Below are positions 30,758 to 31,204 of a stretch of DNA of 31,204 bases, piece after piece (the first letter of the stretch is position 1; each line of letters starts with the position of its first letter). Origin of the DNA: Sanguinoderma infundibulare (Eukaryota > Basidiomycota > Agaricomycetes > Polyporales > Polyporaceae); the NCBI GenBank assembly GCA_032821775.1, contig JAVLRN010000033.1, positions 1 through 31,204 on the forward strand. The letters are read 5' to 3'. The notes under the pieces were generated by a model, which was not told the origin of the DNA, did not search any database, and was given only the letters and a program-made list of their open reading frames with translations. Both the position numbers and the translations under genes were made by a program.

Positions 30758-31162
30758 ATGGGAAATGGTTTATTTTTATTCTTATTCTTTGGAATACCCA
30801 ATAAAGAAAAGGGTATGTATGTTTTAAATTTTATTGAACCTGATGGTACTACACAAGAAACAGGTTCTGATGGTACTACACAAGAATCAGGTGGTAACAT
30901 TGATGGTGAAACACAAACATCAAATAGTGGAGGTAACTCTACAGAAGTTGAATCAACAGAGGCAGGAGATCCTATATCTATTTTTGCAGAAGAACCAATG
31001 ATGGAACCTATCGAGGAATTAGGAGAAGTTGCTAGTACAGTGACTGGTTCTTCAAACCCTAAGGAGATTAGTGCTGAGGCACTACATAGCTTAGGTGAGT
31101 ATACTCCAGCTGTCATTGAACAATTGGAAGAGATTGGTTACATAATCACAAACTTATTTTAA
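30758..31162 (+). CDS. orf134: acidic Gly/Thr/Gln-rich protein of unknown function
   Basis: No family recognised and no homing-endonuclease motif. A hydrophobic N-terminus (MGNGLFLFLFFGIP), then a short basic stretch, then an acidic low-complexity body containing GTTQETGSDGTTQESGG and GETQTS. The C-terminus, SLGEYTPAVIEQLEEIGYII, could be a helix. The TTQE unit is a 27-bp tandem duplication in DNA (about 30840-30893). The opposite strand is also open over much of it (30745-31116), but the plus frame has an ATG start and a plausible anchored, charged layout like orf191. Its place inside cox1, ahead of any endonuclease, is odd; it may be plasmid-derived cargo. Confidence 0.5.
   Translation: MGNGLFLFLFFGIPNKEKGMYVLNFIEPDGTTQETGSDGTTQESGGNIDGETQTSNSGGNSTEVESTEAGDPISIFAEEPMMEPIEELGEVASTVTGSSNPKEISAEALHSLGEYTPAVIEQLEEIGYIITNLF
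30840..30893 (+). repeat. 27-bp tandem duplication in orf134
   Basis: Two adjacent units of the type CTGATGGTACTACACAAGAA plus CAGGT differ at only a few positions, giving DGTTQETGS and DGTTQESGG. Confidence 0.85.
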
Positions 31163-31204
31163 TTAAAATTTTATAAGGTTTAATTACTTATTTATTTTCT
31201 TTAA

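Noticed and set aside
30745..31116. Open frame on the minus strand opposite orf134
   Set aside because: Almost exactly complementary to orf134. Its Pro/Ser/Val-rich product mirrors the Gly/Thr/Glu codons of the plus frame, so it is taken as a shadow.

Overview
This is a piece of a fungal mitochondrial genome, most likely from a basidiomycete (Agaricomycete-type). The window is very AT-rich. It carries atp8, nad2, nad3, atp9, nad1, cob and the first four exons of cox1, together with bacterial-style mitochondrial tRNAs, eight complete group I introns (a ninth intron probably starts at the right edge) and plasmid-derived genes. No rRNA gene is visible. The taxonomic call is inference from gene style and content; the mitochondrial assignment is secure.

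Layout. 1-3961 (+): atp8, trnS(GCU), nad2 (one intron holding a decayed LAGLIDADG gene) and nad3, which begins 1 nt after the nad2 stop. 3962-11766 is an invading cassette read entirely on the minus strand. In transcription order it holds orf330, orf632 (multi-pass membrane protein), a degenerate tRNA-like element, dpo (protein-primed family B DNA polymerase, intact) and a small QT-repeat protein (orf191, frameshifted). The cassette looks like an integrated linear mitochondrial plasmid, although I find no terminal inverted repeats. 11767-16606 (+): trnG, trnW(CCA), trnD, atp9, trnC, trnR, nad1 (two introns) and trnI. 16980-21968 (+): cob with three introns. 21974-23825 (+): a broken, diverged second copy of the orf632 membrane protein, directly behind cob. 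23826-25119: about 1.3 kb without a supportable gene. 25120-25637 (+): trnP, trnN, trnL, trnM, trnE. 25919 to the right edge (+): cox1 exons 1-4, three complete introns and probably the start of a fourth, inside which a non-homing ORF (orf134) lies.

How it works together. The resident genes encode respiratory-chain complex I (nad1, nad2, nad3), III (cob) and IV (cox1) membrane subunits and ATP synthase subunits 8 and 9. The tRNA clusters sit between them, probably as processing punctuation. The introns carry LAGLIDADG or GIY-YIG homing endonucleases, several of them continuous with the upstream exon.

Main points of interest: (1) a 22-nt motif upstream of two minus-strand plasmid-like genes, part of which also precedes a third; (2) an A-T-rich C5-T motif just downstream of stop codons of resident and plasmid-like genes on both strands; (3) an 87-bp identical core shared by two neighbouring cob introns; (4) TGA read as Trp only in certain intron ORFs, while the trnW seen has anticodon CCA; (5) a repeated pattern of one-base homopolymer frameshifts, including two in essential nad2, which points to sequence error or an unusual correction mechanism; (6) two orf632-family copies at separate loci on opposite strands.
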